A program made the translations under genes and the position numbers. The notes under the pieces are model-generated. The model was not told where the DNA came from. It saw only the letters and a program-made list of their open reading frames with translations, and searched no databases. A stretch of 64,000 bases of DNA from Bacteroidota bacterium (GTDB taxonomy: Bacteria > Bacteroidota > Bacteroidia > Chitinophagales > Chitinophagaceae), in assembly GCA_023437225.1 (NCBI GenBank), contig JAEZGS010000006.1, positions 1 through 64,000 of the forward strand. The letters are read 5' to 3'. Position 1 is the first letter of the stretch, and the number at the start of each line of letters is the position of its first letter. This document shows positions 1 to 7,818 of the stretch, in pieces.

Positions 1-52
1 CCTCCGTTTCTCTGTTTCTCCGTTTCTCTGTTTCTCCGATTCCCTCCGATTA
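1..52. repeat. Octamer array, family I (TNTCYGNT)
   Basis: About six units of an 8-bp word run in almost perfect register: TCTCCGTT and TCTCTGTT alternate, then change to words ending in CCGAT. The same word family recurs at 40655-40746 and 48198-48261 (reverse orientation) and at 48406-48525 (same orientation). The array is cut by the window edge, so the gene it follows is unknown; it ends about 26 bp before the HAD gene start. Confidence 0.8.
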
Positions 53-65
53 CTTTTCCAAGCCT

Positions 66-73
66 TACCTTCG
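66..73 (+). promoter_or_regulatory. Possible -7 box of the HAD gene, very close to the start codon
   Basis: TACCTTCG differs by one base from the Bacteroidota -7 consensus TAnnTTTG and lies 5 nt before the ATG at 79. If used, transcription would begin at or very near the start codon. No clear -33 box is visible, so this is weak evidence on its own; murF and trmD show the same arrangement. Confidence 0.3.
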
Positions 74-78
74 CGTCA

Positions 79-729
79 ATGGAATTCTTGAAGAAGTTAG
101 CGCGCCAGCCGAAGGCCATCATTTTCGATATGGATGGTACATTGATCGAAAGCACCGAAGCAGACTACCTGGCATGGAAGAAATTATTCGCGGATTTTGA
201 TATCGACCTTACCTACGAAAAGTATTACCCTCTTTTAGGAAGGAAAAGTGTGGATGTGATCTCATCGCAACTTCACCTGGAAGGAGATGCTGTTACGGGG
301 GCTCTTAATCAAAAGATGGCTTATTACCGGCAGGTAGTGAATGAAAACGGCATGAAGCTGGTCCCTGGTGCGGATCTCATGTTGCAAACCTGTTCAAGAT
401 CTGGAGTCCCTCTTGCCCTGGCAACAAGTTCCAGGCGGGAAAAAATGAATATGATGATGGAGATGATGGGCTTCACACATTACTTTGAAGCGATTGTTAC
501 CGGTGAAGAAATTCATCACGGAAAGCCCGCGCCCGACATATTCCTGCTTGCCGCATCAAGACTAAACATCGATCCAATTGATTGCCTTGTCTTCGAAGAC
601 ACGGTCAGTGGGATCCGATCGGCAAAGAATGCGGGTATGCAATGCATTGCCATCGCGTCTACTCATCCGGCTAATGAACTGCAGGAAGCCGATTGGGTAA
701 TTGAGGAGTGGGCCGATTTGCTAATGTGA
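79..729 (+). CDS. HAD-superfamily hydrolase (beta-phosphoglucomutase-like)
   Basis: A 216-residue cytoplasmic HAD subfamily IA phosphatase or phosphomutase. The nucleophile motif FDMDGTLIES (Asp17, Asp19) is near the N-terminus, followed by a helical cap. Motif II is ATSSRRE, motif III contains the lysine of GKPAPDIF, and motif IV is VFEDTVSGI. All catalytic positions are present and the length is normal for YqaB/YvdM/Gph-type enzymes. Substrate cannot be read from sequence: sugar phosphates or phosphoglycolate are the usual ones. The neighbours downstream are glycosyltransferases but are separated by about 280 bp of repeats, so an operon is doubtful. The stop codon lies inside the first copy of a 23-bp tandem duplication. 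Confidence 0.9.
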   Translation: MEFLKKLARQPKAIIFDMDGTLIESTEADYLAWKKLFADFDIDLTYEKYYPLLGRKSVDVISSQLHLEGDAVTGALNQKMAYYRQVVNENGMKLVPGADLMLQTCSRSGVPLALATSSRREKMNMMMEMMGFTHYFEAIVTGEEIHHGKPAPDIFLLAASRLNIDPIDCLVFEDTVSGIRSAKNAGMQCIAIASTHPANELQEADWVIEEWADLLM

Positions 730-770
730 AACTCTGCTGGTGCAATGTGTGAAACTCTGCTGGTGCAATG
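725..770. repeat. Perfect 23-bp tandem duplication over the HAD stop codon
   Basis: Two identical 23-bp copies (725-747, 748-770) start with TGTGAAACTCTG; a partial third copy (TGTGAA) follows at 771. The stop codon of the HAD gene (727-729) is in the first copy. Perfect identity suggests a recent slippage or duplication. Confidence 0.9.
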
Positions 771-858
771 TGTGAATGTGATGATGTGAAAATGTGGTGA
801 TGTGGAAATCTGGTGATATGGAAATCTGGTAATGTGGAAATGTGGTGATGTGAAAATG
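771..858. repeat. Octamer array, family III (TGNNRATN)
   Basis: Eleven consecutive 8-bp words without any indel, for example TGTGAATG, TGGTGATG, TGGAAATC, TGGTAATG. Bases 1, 2, 6 and 7 of the word are constant; the others vary. A reverse-orientation relative is at 18168-18210. Together with neighbouring arrays it fills the 278-bp gap between the HAD and glycosyltransferase genes, in which I see no other feature. Confidence 0.85.
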
Positions 859-859
859 C

Positions 860-900
860 TGTTTCTATTTTCTGTTTCCGGTTTTCCGTTTTCCGTTTCG
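860..900. repeat. Heptamer array, family V (TTTCC-type)
   Basis: Short run of pyrimidine-rich 7-bp words such as GTTTTCC and TGTTTCT, with one or two register slips. It resembles the arrays at 49321-49390 and 61776-61831. Confidence 0.6.
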
Positions 901-907
901 ATATCTC

Positions 908-948
908 ATTAGCACATTAGCATATTGACCACATTAGCATATTAATTA
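908..948. repeat. Octamer array, family II (ATTAGCAY), reverse orientation
   Basis: Words ATTAGCAC and ATTAGCAT repeat four to five times with one short interruption. They are the reverse complement of the GTGCTAAT/ATGCTAAT words at 12904-12950 and 61706-61769. Confidence 0.75.
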
Positions 949-1007
949 AAAAGCATATCGCCCAACTGGCACATTAATTACTGTTGTTGCTAAAACCATT
1001 TACAGTA

Positions 1008-2024
1008 ATGACCGATTCGTCGATTCGCCCCATTCGCGTATTCACCTGGCACATACATGGCAGCTACCTCTATTATCTTTCGCAGGCTCCATGCATTTTT
1101 TACATCCCGGAGAAATCACCCGCTGAAGATGGCTACTGGGGGCGCACGCCTTCCTACCCATGGGGCGACAATGTGGTGAGCGTTCCCGCAGAAAAAGTAA
1201 AAGATCTGGAGTTCGATTGCATCGTCTTTCAACACAAAAAGAATTACCTGCATGATCAATATGAGATCCTTTCCGAAGAACAACGTTCCTTACCACGCAT
1301 ATACATAGAACACGATCCGCCACGTGAAGTGCCAACAGATACAAAGCACCCAATGGATGAGCCCGATGCCCTCCTGGTGCATGTCACATACTTCAATGAG
1401 CTGATGTACAACAACAATCGCACACCTACAACCGTAGTTCCACATGGTGTTATCGTTGATGAATCCGTGAAGTACACCGGTGAAATTGAAAAAGGCATCG
1501 TTGTGATCAATAACCTGCATAAACGCGGCAGACGGCTGGGCATTGATGTATTCGATCGCGTTCGCAAAGAAATTCCTTTAGACATTGTAGGTATCGCCGC
1601 GGACCAGGTAGGCGGTCTGGGTGAGATCAACAATCGCGAGCTTTCGGCATTTACGGCTCGGTATCGTTTCTTCTTCAATCCCATTCGTTACACGAGTCTC
1701 GGCCTTGCTGTATGCGAAGCAATGATGATCGGCTGCCCCATTGTTGGACTGGCCACCACCGAAATGCCGGACACAATCACCAACGATTATTCCGGCTATG
1801 TGAGCACTAACGTGAACTTTCTCATTGATCGAATGAAACTGCTGCTGCGCGATCCGGAAAAAGCGATGCAATTGAGTCGCGGCGCAAGAGAGACGGCCCT
1901 GGAAAAATTCAATATTGACCGCTTCGTGCAGGACTGGATGCATGTGTTCGAACAGATGACGCACTTACGTTCCGGAATTTCCACCACCCATAATAATTCC
2001 AATACAACGACAGGTACGGAATGA
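1008..2024 (+). CDS. GT-B fold glycosyltransferase (GT4-like)
   Basis: A 338-residue protein read from the ATG at 1008; an in-frame TTG at 984 would add eight unconserved residues. The C-terminal half carries the nucleotide-sugar binding signature of GT4 enzymes, seen as SLGLAVCEAMMIGCPIVGL, then a typical closing helix with FNIDRFVQDW. The N-terminal half is less recognisable and has EHDPPRE and VVPHGV segments. It probably transfers a sugar onto a surface glycan; donor and acceptor are unknown. Its last 38 codons overlap, on the opposite strand, the end of the GT2 gene at 1909-2916, an unusually long convergent overlap. Context: two glycosyltransferases beside a carbamoyltransferase. Confidence 0.8.
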   Translation: MTDSSIRPIRVFTWHIHGSYLYYLSQAPCIFYIPEKSPAEDGYWGRTPSYPWGDNVVSVPAEKVKDLEFDCIVFQHKKNYLHDQYEILSEEQRSLPRIYIEHDPPREVPTDTKHPMDEPDALLVHVTYFNELMYNNNRTPTTVVPHGVIVDESVKYTGEIEKGIVVINNLHKRGRRLGIDVFDRVRKEIPLDIVGIAADQVGGLGEINNRELSAFTARYRFFFNPIRYTSLGLAVCEAMMIGCPIVGLATTEMPDTITNDYSGYVSTNVNFLIDRMKLLLRDPEKAMQLSRGARETALEKFNIDRFVQDWMHVFEQMTHLRSGISTTHNNSNTTTGTE

Positions 2025-2916
2025 TCGCCGAAGTAATCAGCATCTCAATCACATGTTCCGAATGCTTTGAAGTGTTCTTTATTCGCCGGTAAGAAAAAGA
2101 TGCATAGCATGCAATCCAGGTTAATACAGAAACCCATATCGCTGCGCTGTGATTAAGTGTCAGTCCGACAATTAACCCTACTGTGGCCGCCGCCATAAGA
2201 TAGAAGATCACGGGTATTGCATCAGTCATTTTTCTTCGATATATCTCCGGAAATCGCTGGTATAAAAGTGCGTTATACATCGATTTCTTTTGTTCGCGTA
2301 AGCTTACTCCCCATCGCGTTGCACGAACCGGGTGAATTATGCTTGCCTCAACTTTATAATCTATGTGTATCTCATGTTGAAGAAACTTAAATTCAAGATC
2401 ACTGTCTTCACGCCAGGCCATCCTATATCTTTCATCGAAACCTCCAACAAGTTCCAGTGCATCTTTAGAACAGCAGCAATTCGCAGTAATGAAATCTGCT
2501 GTCTCCAGGTTTGCAATATTTTTTTTATAATCTGTTATCGGTTCGTCGATCGGTACAATAACCCGTCCTGTCATCACTTTAAGATCTTCGCCTGCATAAT
2601 TTTCCCAATAGGCATTCAACCAATGTTTATCTGGCAGGCAGTCATCATCCGTGAAGGCGATCAATTGGGCATTGGCGTTCTTCCAACCAAGGTTTCGTGC
2701 AGCGGCAGGTCCCTGCCTGGTGTGCAATTGCAGGCAATGAAAATTTCCCCCGAATTTTTTGACGAGTGCTGCAGTAGCAGGATCCGGACCGTCACAAACT
2801 ACAAGTACTTCAAATTCGTTGCGGTCAAGATCCTGGTTCAGCAGGCAGTTCAAACAATTCCGTAATAATTCAGGCCTTTTGTAAGTAGGAATAACGACAG
2901 AAAACTTAAACCGCAT
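1909..2916 (-). CDS. Membrane-anchored family 2 glycosyltransferase
   Basis: A 335-residue GT-A enzyme. It opens with VVIPTYKRPELLRNCL, has the metal-binding acidic motif FTDDDCLPDKHW around residue 90, and a GGFDERYRMAWREDSDLEFK acceptor region. Two hydrophobic segments follow (about 230-275 and 283-303), so it is likely anchored in the inner membrane with the active site in the cytoplasm. The start codon sits inside the end of the carbamoyltransferase gene (11-bp overlap), which supports translational coupling in the order murF, carbamoyltransferase, GT2. The last 38 codons are antisense to the end of the GT4-like gene. Likely role: assembly of a cell-surface polysaccharide; sugar specificity unknown. 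Confidence 0.85.
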   Translation of the reverse strand: MRFKFSVVIPTYKRPELLRNCLNCLLNQDLDRNEFEVLVVCDGPDPATAALVKKFGGNFHCLQLHTRQGPAAARNLGWKNANAQLIAFTDDDCLPDKHWLNAYWENYAGEDLKVMTGRVIVPIDEPITDYKKNIANLETADFITANCCCSKDALELVGGFDERYRMAWREDSDLEFKFLQHEIHIDYKVEASIIHPVRATRWGVSLREQKKSMYNALLYQRFPEIYRRKMTDAIPVIFYLMAAATVGLIVGLTLNHSAAIWVSVLTWIACYASFSYRRIKNTSKHSEHVIEMLITSAIIPYLSLYWNYYGWWKFRNVSASSVRTHASSPARSGQY

Positions 2917-4633
2917 GTTCTTTTTCGATTATATACGAACCAATCACCAATGCATCGAAAGGAGATGACCAAAAACATTCAACTGCATCCCGTGGTGTAC
3001 ACACGATCGGCTTTCCAAGAGTATTAAAAGATGTATTCACTAACACAGGGACACCCGTTTTTTGTTTGAATGCTTTCAGCAGATCATAATATTTTGGATG
3101 TTGATCGCGATTGACTGTCTGAATGCGTGCAGTTCCATCTACATGTCGAACTGCAGGGATCTTGTCTGCTTTGTCTTGCTGCACATCATAAACAAACAGC
3201 ATGAACGGAGAATATTCTGCATTATTAAACCATTCATGTGCGTCTTCTTCAAGTACCGCGGGAGCAACAGGTCGGAAGTCTTCCCGATCCTTCACTTCAT
3301 TCAATCGTTGTTGCATGGAAGGTGATATCGGTGAGGCGAGTATTGAGCGACTGCCCAATGCGCGTGGACCGAACTCCATTCGACCCTGGAACCATCCAAT
3401 GATCTTGTCTTTGGCAAGAATGTCGGCCGTTTCTTCAGCGATATTATTTGCTTTGCGAAAAGGTACTTTTGCCCACTGCAAAAATTTTTCAATCTCTGCA
3501 TCGGAATACTCGGGTCCCCAGTACGCATGATCCATCGAATAGTTCTTGTTGGTTTTCTTATGCTCTTTCAGATCTACCCAGATCGCAGCTCCCAGCGATG
3601 TTCCTGCGTCTCCTGCCGCGGGTTGCACCCATACATTTTTGAATGGCCCTTTATCGCGAATGCGTGCATTCAACACACAATTCAAGGCTACGCCGCCGGC
3701 CATGCACAGATTTTCTTCGCCTGTTTCCTTATGAAGCCAGTCTACGATCTCCAGTACTTTTTCTTCCAGTACCAATTGAAGTGAGTGTGCGATGTTGAAA
3801 TGATGATCGGTGAAAGGATCATTCTTGGTGCGCGCCGGTCCGAATCTTTCTTCAAAATTTTCTTTCGTGATGATGTACTGGCCGTTGCCTGACATCTGGA
3901 TCATTTCCCTGAAATCATCCGCGAATATCGGCTTGCCATAAGAAGCAAGCGCCATTACTTTGTATTCATCCGAAGAATGAAGAAAGCCAAGATGTGAAGT
4001 GATTCTTTCATACAACAGTCCAAGTGAATGTGGAAGATCCACCTGGCCGATTCTATGCATCTCATTCCCTTTCGCCACATGGTATGTAGTGGTTGCAATT
4101 TCTCCGCGACCATCAATGGTCAATACCGCAGCACGATCAAAAGGGGACGGAAAAAATGCGCTTGCGGCATGTGCAATATGGTGTTCAACGAAATGCCATT
4201 GCGCATCATTGACCGTTGCACCTTTGAAGCGGGGCTGCAAATGATGTGGGTATCCGTCTATAAGATGACGATGTGCATTGACTATATAGGTAAGAAACAA
4301 AGGATCCCATGGTGACGTCCACTTGGACGGTTCGCTCATCATCGCGGGTTCCAGTGGAATTTGTATAGTTGGTTTTCCTGCTTCATCTCCCAGCAGTAAA
4401 TATGGATCGAATGAATATGCAATATGTTCAACATCTTTCAAATGAATGCCTGCTGTTTTAAGGCAATAATCGATCGCGTGATATGGTAGTTCGTAGGTGG
4501 AAAAAGGAATGGGGCGTTTGCCATGCTTAATTTGTGTAAAGCGTTCCTCCTCTGCTGCTGCGATGAGTTTGCCATCGTGAAGCAGGCATGCGGAGGAATC
4601 ATGGAATACCGCATTGATACCAAGAGTGTACAT
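2906..4633 (-). CDS. NodU/CmcH-family O-carbamoyltransferase
   Basis: A 575-residue enzyme that moves a carbamoyl group from carbamoyl phosphate to a hydroxyl, usually of a sugar. The N-terminal Kae1-like ATPase fold begins LGINAVFHDSSACLL; the metal-binding HHIAHAASAFFPSPF motif follows at about residue 150; the C-terminal YrdC-like part contains QGRMEFGPRALGSRSI. Length is normal for the family. It is coupled to the GT2 gene (11-bp overlap) and lies 60 bp after murF on the same strand. Known relatives decorate Nod factors, antibiotics and O-antigens; here neighbouring glycosyltransferases point to a carbamoylated surface glycan, which is an inference. Confidence 0.9.
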   Translation of the reverse strand: MYTLGINAVFHDSSACLLHDGKLIAAAEEERFTQIKHGKRPIPFSTYELPYHAIDYCLKTAGIHLKDVEHIAYSFDPYLLLGDEAGKPTIQIPLEPAMMSEPSKWTSPWDPLFLTYIVNAHRHLIDGYPHHLQPRFKGATVNDAQWHFVEHHIAHAASAFFPSPFDRAAVLTIDGRGEIATTTYHVAKGNEMHRIGQVDLPHSLGLLYERITSHLGFLHSSDEYKVMALASYGKPIFADDFREMIQMSGNGQYIITKENFEERFGPARTKNDPFTDHHFNIAHSLQLVLEEKVLEIVDWLHKETGEENLCMAGGVALNCVLNARIRDKGPFKNVWVQPAAGDAGTSLGAAIWVDLKEHKKTNKNYSMDHAYWGPEYSDAEIEKFLQWAKVPFRKANNIAEETADILAKDKIIGWFQGRMEFGPRALGSRSILASPISPSMQQRLNEVKDREDFRPVAPAVLEEDAHEWFNNAEYSPFMLFVYDVQQDKADKIPAVRHVDGTARIQTVNRDQHPKYYDLLKAFKQKTGVPVLVNTSFNTLGKPIVCTPRDAVECFWSSPFDALVIGSYIIEKEHAV

Positions 4634-4693
4634 GGGAAGTTTTAGGCAGAGGGTATTAAAAAATCGTTCCCTTCAATGTTGAAGTATCTGAAA

Positions 4694-5977
4694 TTAATCC
4701 GCTGCTATTACACGTTCCATGCCCATGCTACGCGAGCCTTTGATAAGGATGTATGCTTCGTTGAATTGTTGCTGGAGAAACCATTCGCGCGCTTCTTTGG
4801 CATTTGCAAAAGACCAATAGGGGTGTTGAAGTTTTTGAAAGTCGCCCCCAACGAGCGCAACGGAGTGCCAGGGATGCTTGCCAATCAGGTCAATAATATT
4901 TTGATGCTCAGCCAGGCTTTCTTCACCCAGTTCTGCCATCGCTCCCAACACAAGGATCTTCTTAGGGGCATGCAGGGATGCAAGGTTTTCTATGGCTGCC
5001 CGCATGCTGGATGGGTTGGCATTATAGGCATCGAGAATTACCTGGTTGTTATTGTAGTTAACCAGTTGAGACCGGCTGTTTGATGGAACATATTGCTCAA
5101 TAGATTTTTTGATCCTGAAAGGCTCGATATTGAAATGCATACCGAGGGTCACTGCTACAAGCACATTCGGCAGATTGTAGGCACCAACCAGTTGCGTATC
5201 GATGCGTTCCAATTCGGCTTCATCTTCAATGCTGACCGATAAGAACGGCTCGGATTGAATAATGTTCCCATTAAGATGTGCACCGGCTGTTCCATATGTA
5301 TAGACCATTTGAATGCCCTTGCTCATCTCTTGCAGATAATCGTAGTCCCAATTGACAAAGGCAGTACCGTTGTTGGTTCGCAGGTAATCAAACAATTCGC
5401 CCTTTCCTTTTCTAACACCTTCTTCGCCTCCAAAGCCTTCGAGGTGTGCCTTTCCACAATTGGTGATGATGCCATGCGTAGGCAGGGTGAATTTGCAATA
5501 TGCTTCTATCTCTTTCTGGTGATTGGCGCCCATTTCAATGACCGCCATCTCCGCGTCTTTTTTTATAGATAACAATGTCAGAGGGATGCCGATGTGATTA
5601 TTGAGATTGCCCTGTGTAGTATATGTCTTAAAGCGGGATGACAACACTGCGTGTACCAGTTCCTTGGTAGTTGTTTTACCATTGCTGCCTGTAATGGCTA
5701 TGAATGGAATGTTGAATTGCTCGCGATGATAAAGCGCCAGTTGTTGCAACGTTTCAAGAACATCCGGTACCAGGATTATTCGTGAGCCATCGCTGTATTG
5801 TTCCTCATCCACAAAAGCATAAGCAGCTCCGGCCTCTATTGCCTGGGCGGCAAAACTGTTACCATTGAAGTTTGGTCCTTTAAGTGCAAAGAACAGATCG
5901 CCTGCTTTTATTTTTCTTGTATCTGTTTGAACAGAAGGGTAATGAACAAATAACTGGTACAGTTCCTTTGGATTCAT
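4694..5977 (-). CDS. murF: UDP-N-acetylmuramoyl-tripeptide--D-alanyl-D-alanine ligase
   Basis: A 427-residue cytoplasmic ligase that adds D-Ala-D-Ala to the UDP-MurNAc tripeptide using ATP, the last soluble step of peptidoglycan precursor synthesis. Visible are the N-terminal substrate domain (TDTRKIKAGDLFFALKG), the P-loop AITGSNGKTTTKEL at about 95-108, MGANHQKEIE, TNCGKAHLEGFGG, and the C-terminal DAYNANPSSM motif. Length is slightly below the E. coli enzyme and normal for Bacteroidota. It stands apart from the division and cell-wall cluster where murF is often found. A TAnnTTTG box lies 5 nt before the ATG, so the transcript may be leaderless. Confidence 0.96.
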   Translation of the reverse strand: MNPKELYQLFVHYPSVQTDTRKIKAGDLFFALKGPNFNGNSFAAQAIEAGAAYAFVDEEQYSDGSRIILVPDVLETLQQLALYHREQFNIPFIAITGSNGKTTTKELVHAVLSSRFKTYTTQGNLNNHIGIPLTLLSIKKDAEMAVIEMGANHQKEIEAYCKFTLPTHGIITNCGKAHLEGFGGEEGVRKGKGELFDYLRTNNGTAFVNWDYDYLQEMSKGIQMVYTYGTAGAHLNGNIIQSEPFLSVSIEDEAELERIDTQLVGAYNLPNVLVAVTLGMHFNIEPFRIKKSIEQYVPSNSRSQLVNYNNNQVILDAYNANPSSMRAAIENLASLHAPKKILVLGAMAELGEESLAEHQNIIDLIGKHPWHSVALVGGDFQKLQHPYWSFANAKEAREWFLQQQFNEAYILIKGSRSMGMERVIAAD

Positions 5978-5982
5978 GTTGC

Positions 5983-5990
5983 CAAAAGTA
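5983..5990 (-). promoter_or_regulatory. -7 promoter box of murF next to the start codon
   Basis: On the minus strand TACTTTTG fits the Bacteroidota -7 consensus TAnnTTTG exactly and is followed by five bases and the murF ATG. The usual distance from box to transcription start would place the first base at the start codon. No good -33 element was found. Confidence 0.4.
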
Positions 5991-6021
5991 GTCGATATTC
6001 AATTAAACCCTGATTAAATGC

Positions 6022-6051
6022 AAAAGCCGCGACGATAGTGATCGTCACGGC
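6022..6051 (-). terminator. Rho-independent terminator after the 147-residue membrane protein gene
   Basis: Read on the minus strand, an 11-bp stem (GCCGTGACGAT with ATCGTCGCGGC, one T-G pair) with a 4-nt loop CACT is followed by TTTT. It lies 23 bp downstream of the stop codon at 6075 and would separate that gene from murF. Confidence 0.75.
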
Positions 6052-6074
6052 CTGCTTCCCGGATAAAAAGTGAA

Positions 6075-6518
6075 TTAGCCCATTGGGTGGATCCCTCTTT
6101 CGTAGGAATCGGATCTTTGATCACCCGTGTCTGGATCATTGAAGCCGCTATGATGGCTTCCAGATGATCCGGTGGTTGAACCCGGGGCATTATAATTTGT
6201 TCCCATGGTTGTGCCTGGTGATGAACCCGTACGCAGGTCAGAACCACCGCTATCATAGGACGTTCTTTCATTCAGCGTTGAACCAATCGATGAATTGGTG
6301 GAATTCATACGGCTGCTCATATCAGAGCTGCCGGCTGTTGCCGGACGCGCCTGCATCGAATTGTTTGAAGAAGGCATGAACTGGCCATATAACTTGCGAC
6401 CCTTCTCTTTCAGGTCGTTCACCAATCTTGTTTTTTCTTCAGAACTCATTTTCGAATATTTATAATAACCGTATGCTGCTGCTCCGGCGAGCAAAAGCGA
6501 AAGTTTGTTTCTTAGCAT
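6075..6518 (-). CDS. Small single-span membrane protein of unknown function
   Basis: A 147-residue protein not assignable to a family with known function. Residues 1-22 form one short hydrophobic segment (LSLLLAGAAAYGYYKYSK), then a charged helix EEKTRLVNDLKEKGRKLYGQ, and a long disordered tail rich in Ser, Gly, Asn and Thr from about residue 48. The architecture resembles the YtxH-like stress proteins, but no defining motif is visible. It is monocistronic: divergent from the K+ channel gene and followed by its own terminator. Confidence 0.7.
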   Translation of the reverse strand: MLRNKLSLLLAGAAAYGYYKYSKMSSEEKTRLVNDLKEKGRKLYGQFMPSSNNSMQARPATAGSSDMSSRMNSTNSSIGSTLNERTSYDSGGSDLRTGSSPGTTMGTNYNAPGSTTGSSGSHHSGFNDPDTGDQRSDSYERGIHPMG

Positions 6519-6614
6519 GTTTTGTCAATGTTGATGATTGAAAATTGTTGACAGCAGTAAGCATCAAAAAATCATACCACCGGATTTTTCTATATTGCCT
6601 GAAATAATAAGGAA

Positions 6615-7436
6615 ATGCCACTGTTATCGGCACAACAAAAAGTTCGTTTGCACACCGTTGTGTTCGAATCAAATACACGGGCAGGTAAGCTGTTTGATAT
6701 TGTTGTTTTATCGCTTATTCTGGTGAGCATTTTTATTGTAATGCTCGACAGTGTTACCTGGATGCATCATAAATATGGCGATTTGTTCTACACTTTGGAA
6801 TGGATCTTTTCCATCCTGTTTACCATTGAGTACGTACTGCGTTTGTTGAGCGTGGGAAGGCCATGGAAATATGTAACGAGCTTTCTTGGCCTTATCGATC
6901 TGCTATCTATACTTCCAGTGTACCTGAGCCTGTTTTTTGTGGGGGCGCAAACCTTACTTGTTTTTCGCGCATTGCGCATCCTGAGGATATTCCGGATCTT
7001 CAAACTGACGCATTACATATCTGAAATGAATTTCCTGGGAGTAGCGATCCGTAGCAGCATAAAGAAGATCAGCATCTTCATGCTCACGGTATTGATGCTT
7101 GTTATCATCCTGGGTTCGCTAATGCATCTTATTGAAGCAGATGTAAATCAACGCGGCTTCAGCAGTATTCCTGATTCCATTTACTGGTCGATTGTAACCA
7201 TCACTACGGTGGGTTACGGTGACATTACACCCATTACCTCGCTGGGTAAATTTGTAGCCAGTTTGATCATGCTGCTTGGATATGGAATCATTGCAGTGCC
7301 CACTGGTATTATAACGACCGAAATGGCCGCTGAAGCGCGTAAGCGCAAAGAACATCACGAAGTGTGCGCGAATTGCGGTCGGGAGGGTCATGAGGCCGAT
7401 GCCAGGTTTTGTAAGTTTTGCGGTTTCAAACTTTGA
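6615..7436 (+). CDS. Voltage-gated potassium channel with C-terminal zinc ribbon
   Basis: A 273-residue six-transmembrane ion channel of the Kv type. S1 is at about 27-46 and S2 at about 60-79. S4 (FRALRILRIFRIFKL) carries Arg118, 121, 124, 127 and Lys130 at every third position, a complete voltage sensor. The pore contains the selectivity filter TTVGYGD at 197-203. After S6 the short cytoplasmic tail ends in CANCGREGHEADARFCKFCG (Cys251, 254, 266, 269), a four-cysteine zinc ribbon that most bacterial Kv channels lack. It conducts K+ across the inner membrane in response to voltage; the ribbon could sense zinc or redox state or mediate assembly. The MmcQ-like gene follows 25 bp downstream. 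Confidence 0.93.
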   Translation: MPLLSAQQKVRLHTVVFESNTRAGKLFDIVVLSLILVSIFIVMLDSVTWMHHKYGDLFYTLEWIFSILFTIEYVLRLLSVGRPWKYVTSFLGLIDLLSILPVYLSLFFVGAQTLLVFRALRILRIFRIFKLTHYISEMNFLGVAIRSSIKKISIFMLTVLMLVIILGSLMHLIEADVNQRGFSSIPDSIYWSIVTITTVGYGDITPITSLGKFVASLIMLLGYGIIAVPTGIITTEMAAEARKRKEHHEVCANCGREGHEADARFCKFCGFKL

Positions 7437-7461
7437 TCGCATCATCCATAAATTATCACTG

Positions 7462-7818
7462 ATGGACCTTGAACGATTCAGAAATTTTTGTCTTTCACTT
7501 CCAGGTGCTTCCGAAGGTTTTCCTTTTGGCGAAGACACGCTTGTATTTACCGTTTGCGGGAAGATGTTTGCGCTGACCGATATTAATTTTTTTGAATCAG
7601 TGAATCTCAAGGCGGATCCGGAAGATGCCATCGATCTGCGTGAACGTTATTCAGCTGTAAAGCCAGGATTTCACATGAATAAGAAACATTGGAACACGGT
7701 TGAACTTGATGGCTCGATATCCGAAAAACTTCTTTTTGAGTGGACGAAAAAATCCTATGACCTTGTAGTTGCAGGTCTGCCTAAAAAGCAACGCCAATCG
7801 TTAGTGACCGATAAATGA
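7462..7818 (+). CDS. MmcQ/YjbR-family protein
   Basis: A 118-residue protein from the ATG at 7462; an in-frame ATG at 7390 would overlap the channel gene and add unconserved residues. The CyaY-like MmcQ/YjbR fold is recognised from FCLSLPGASEGFPFGEDTLVF, GKMFALTD, the conserved NLKADPEDA and PGFHMNKKHWNTVEL, and the C-terminal SYDLVVAGLPKKQR. Members are called DNA-binding from structural similarity, but the cellular role is not established. It may be co-transcribed with the channel (25-bp gap). Its TGA stop is immediately followed by the stop of the convergent esterase gene, making the palindrome TGATCA. Confidence 0.88.
   Translation: MDLERFRNFCLSLPGASEGFPFGEDTLVFTVCGKMFALTDINFFESVNLKADPEDAIDLRERYSAVKPGFHMNKKHWNTVELDGSISEKLLFEWTKKSYDLVVAGLPKKQRQSLVTDK

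Noticed and set aside
771..948. Tandem repeats considered as a CRISPR array
   Set aside because: The repeat period is 7 or 8 bp with no spacers of 25-40 bp, and no cas gene is in the window.
1042..1353. Long reverse-strand open frames inside many genes, for example here and at 14827-15363 or 26989-27477
   Set aside because: Low-complexity or unrelated composition, no family motifs, and the opposite strand carries clear conserved proteins.
4672..4693. Hairpin CTTCAACATTGAAG after murF as a terminator
   Set aside because: The stem is AT-rich with a 2-nt loop and seven bases separate it from the T-run; too weak to call, and the next gene is close and codirectional.
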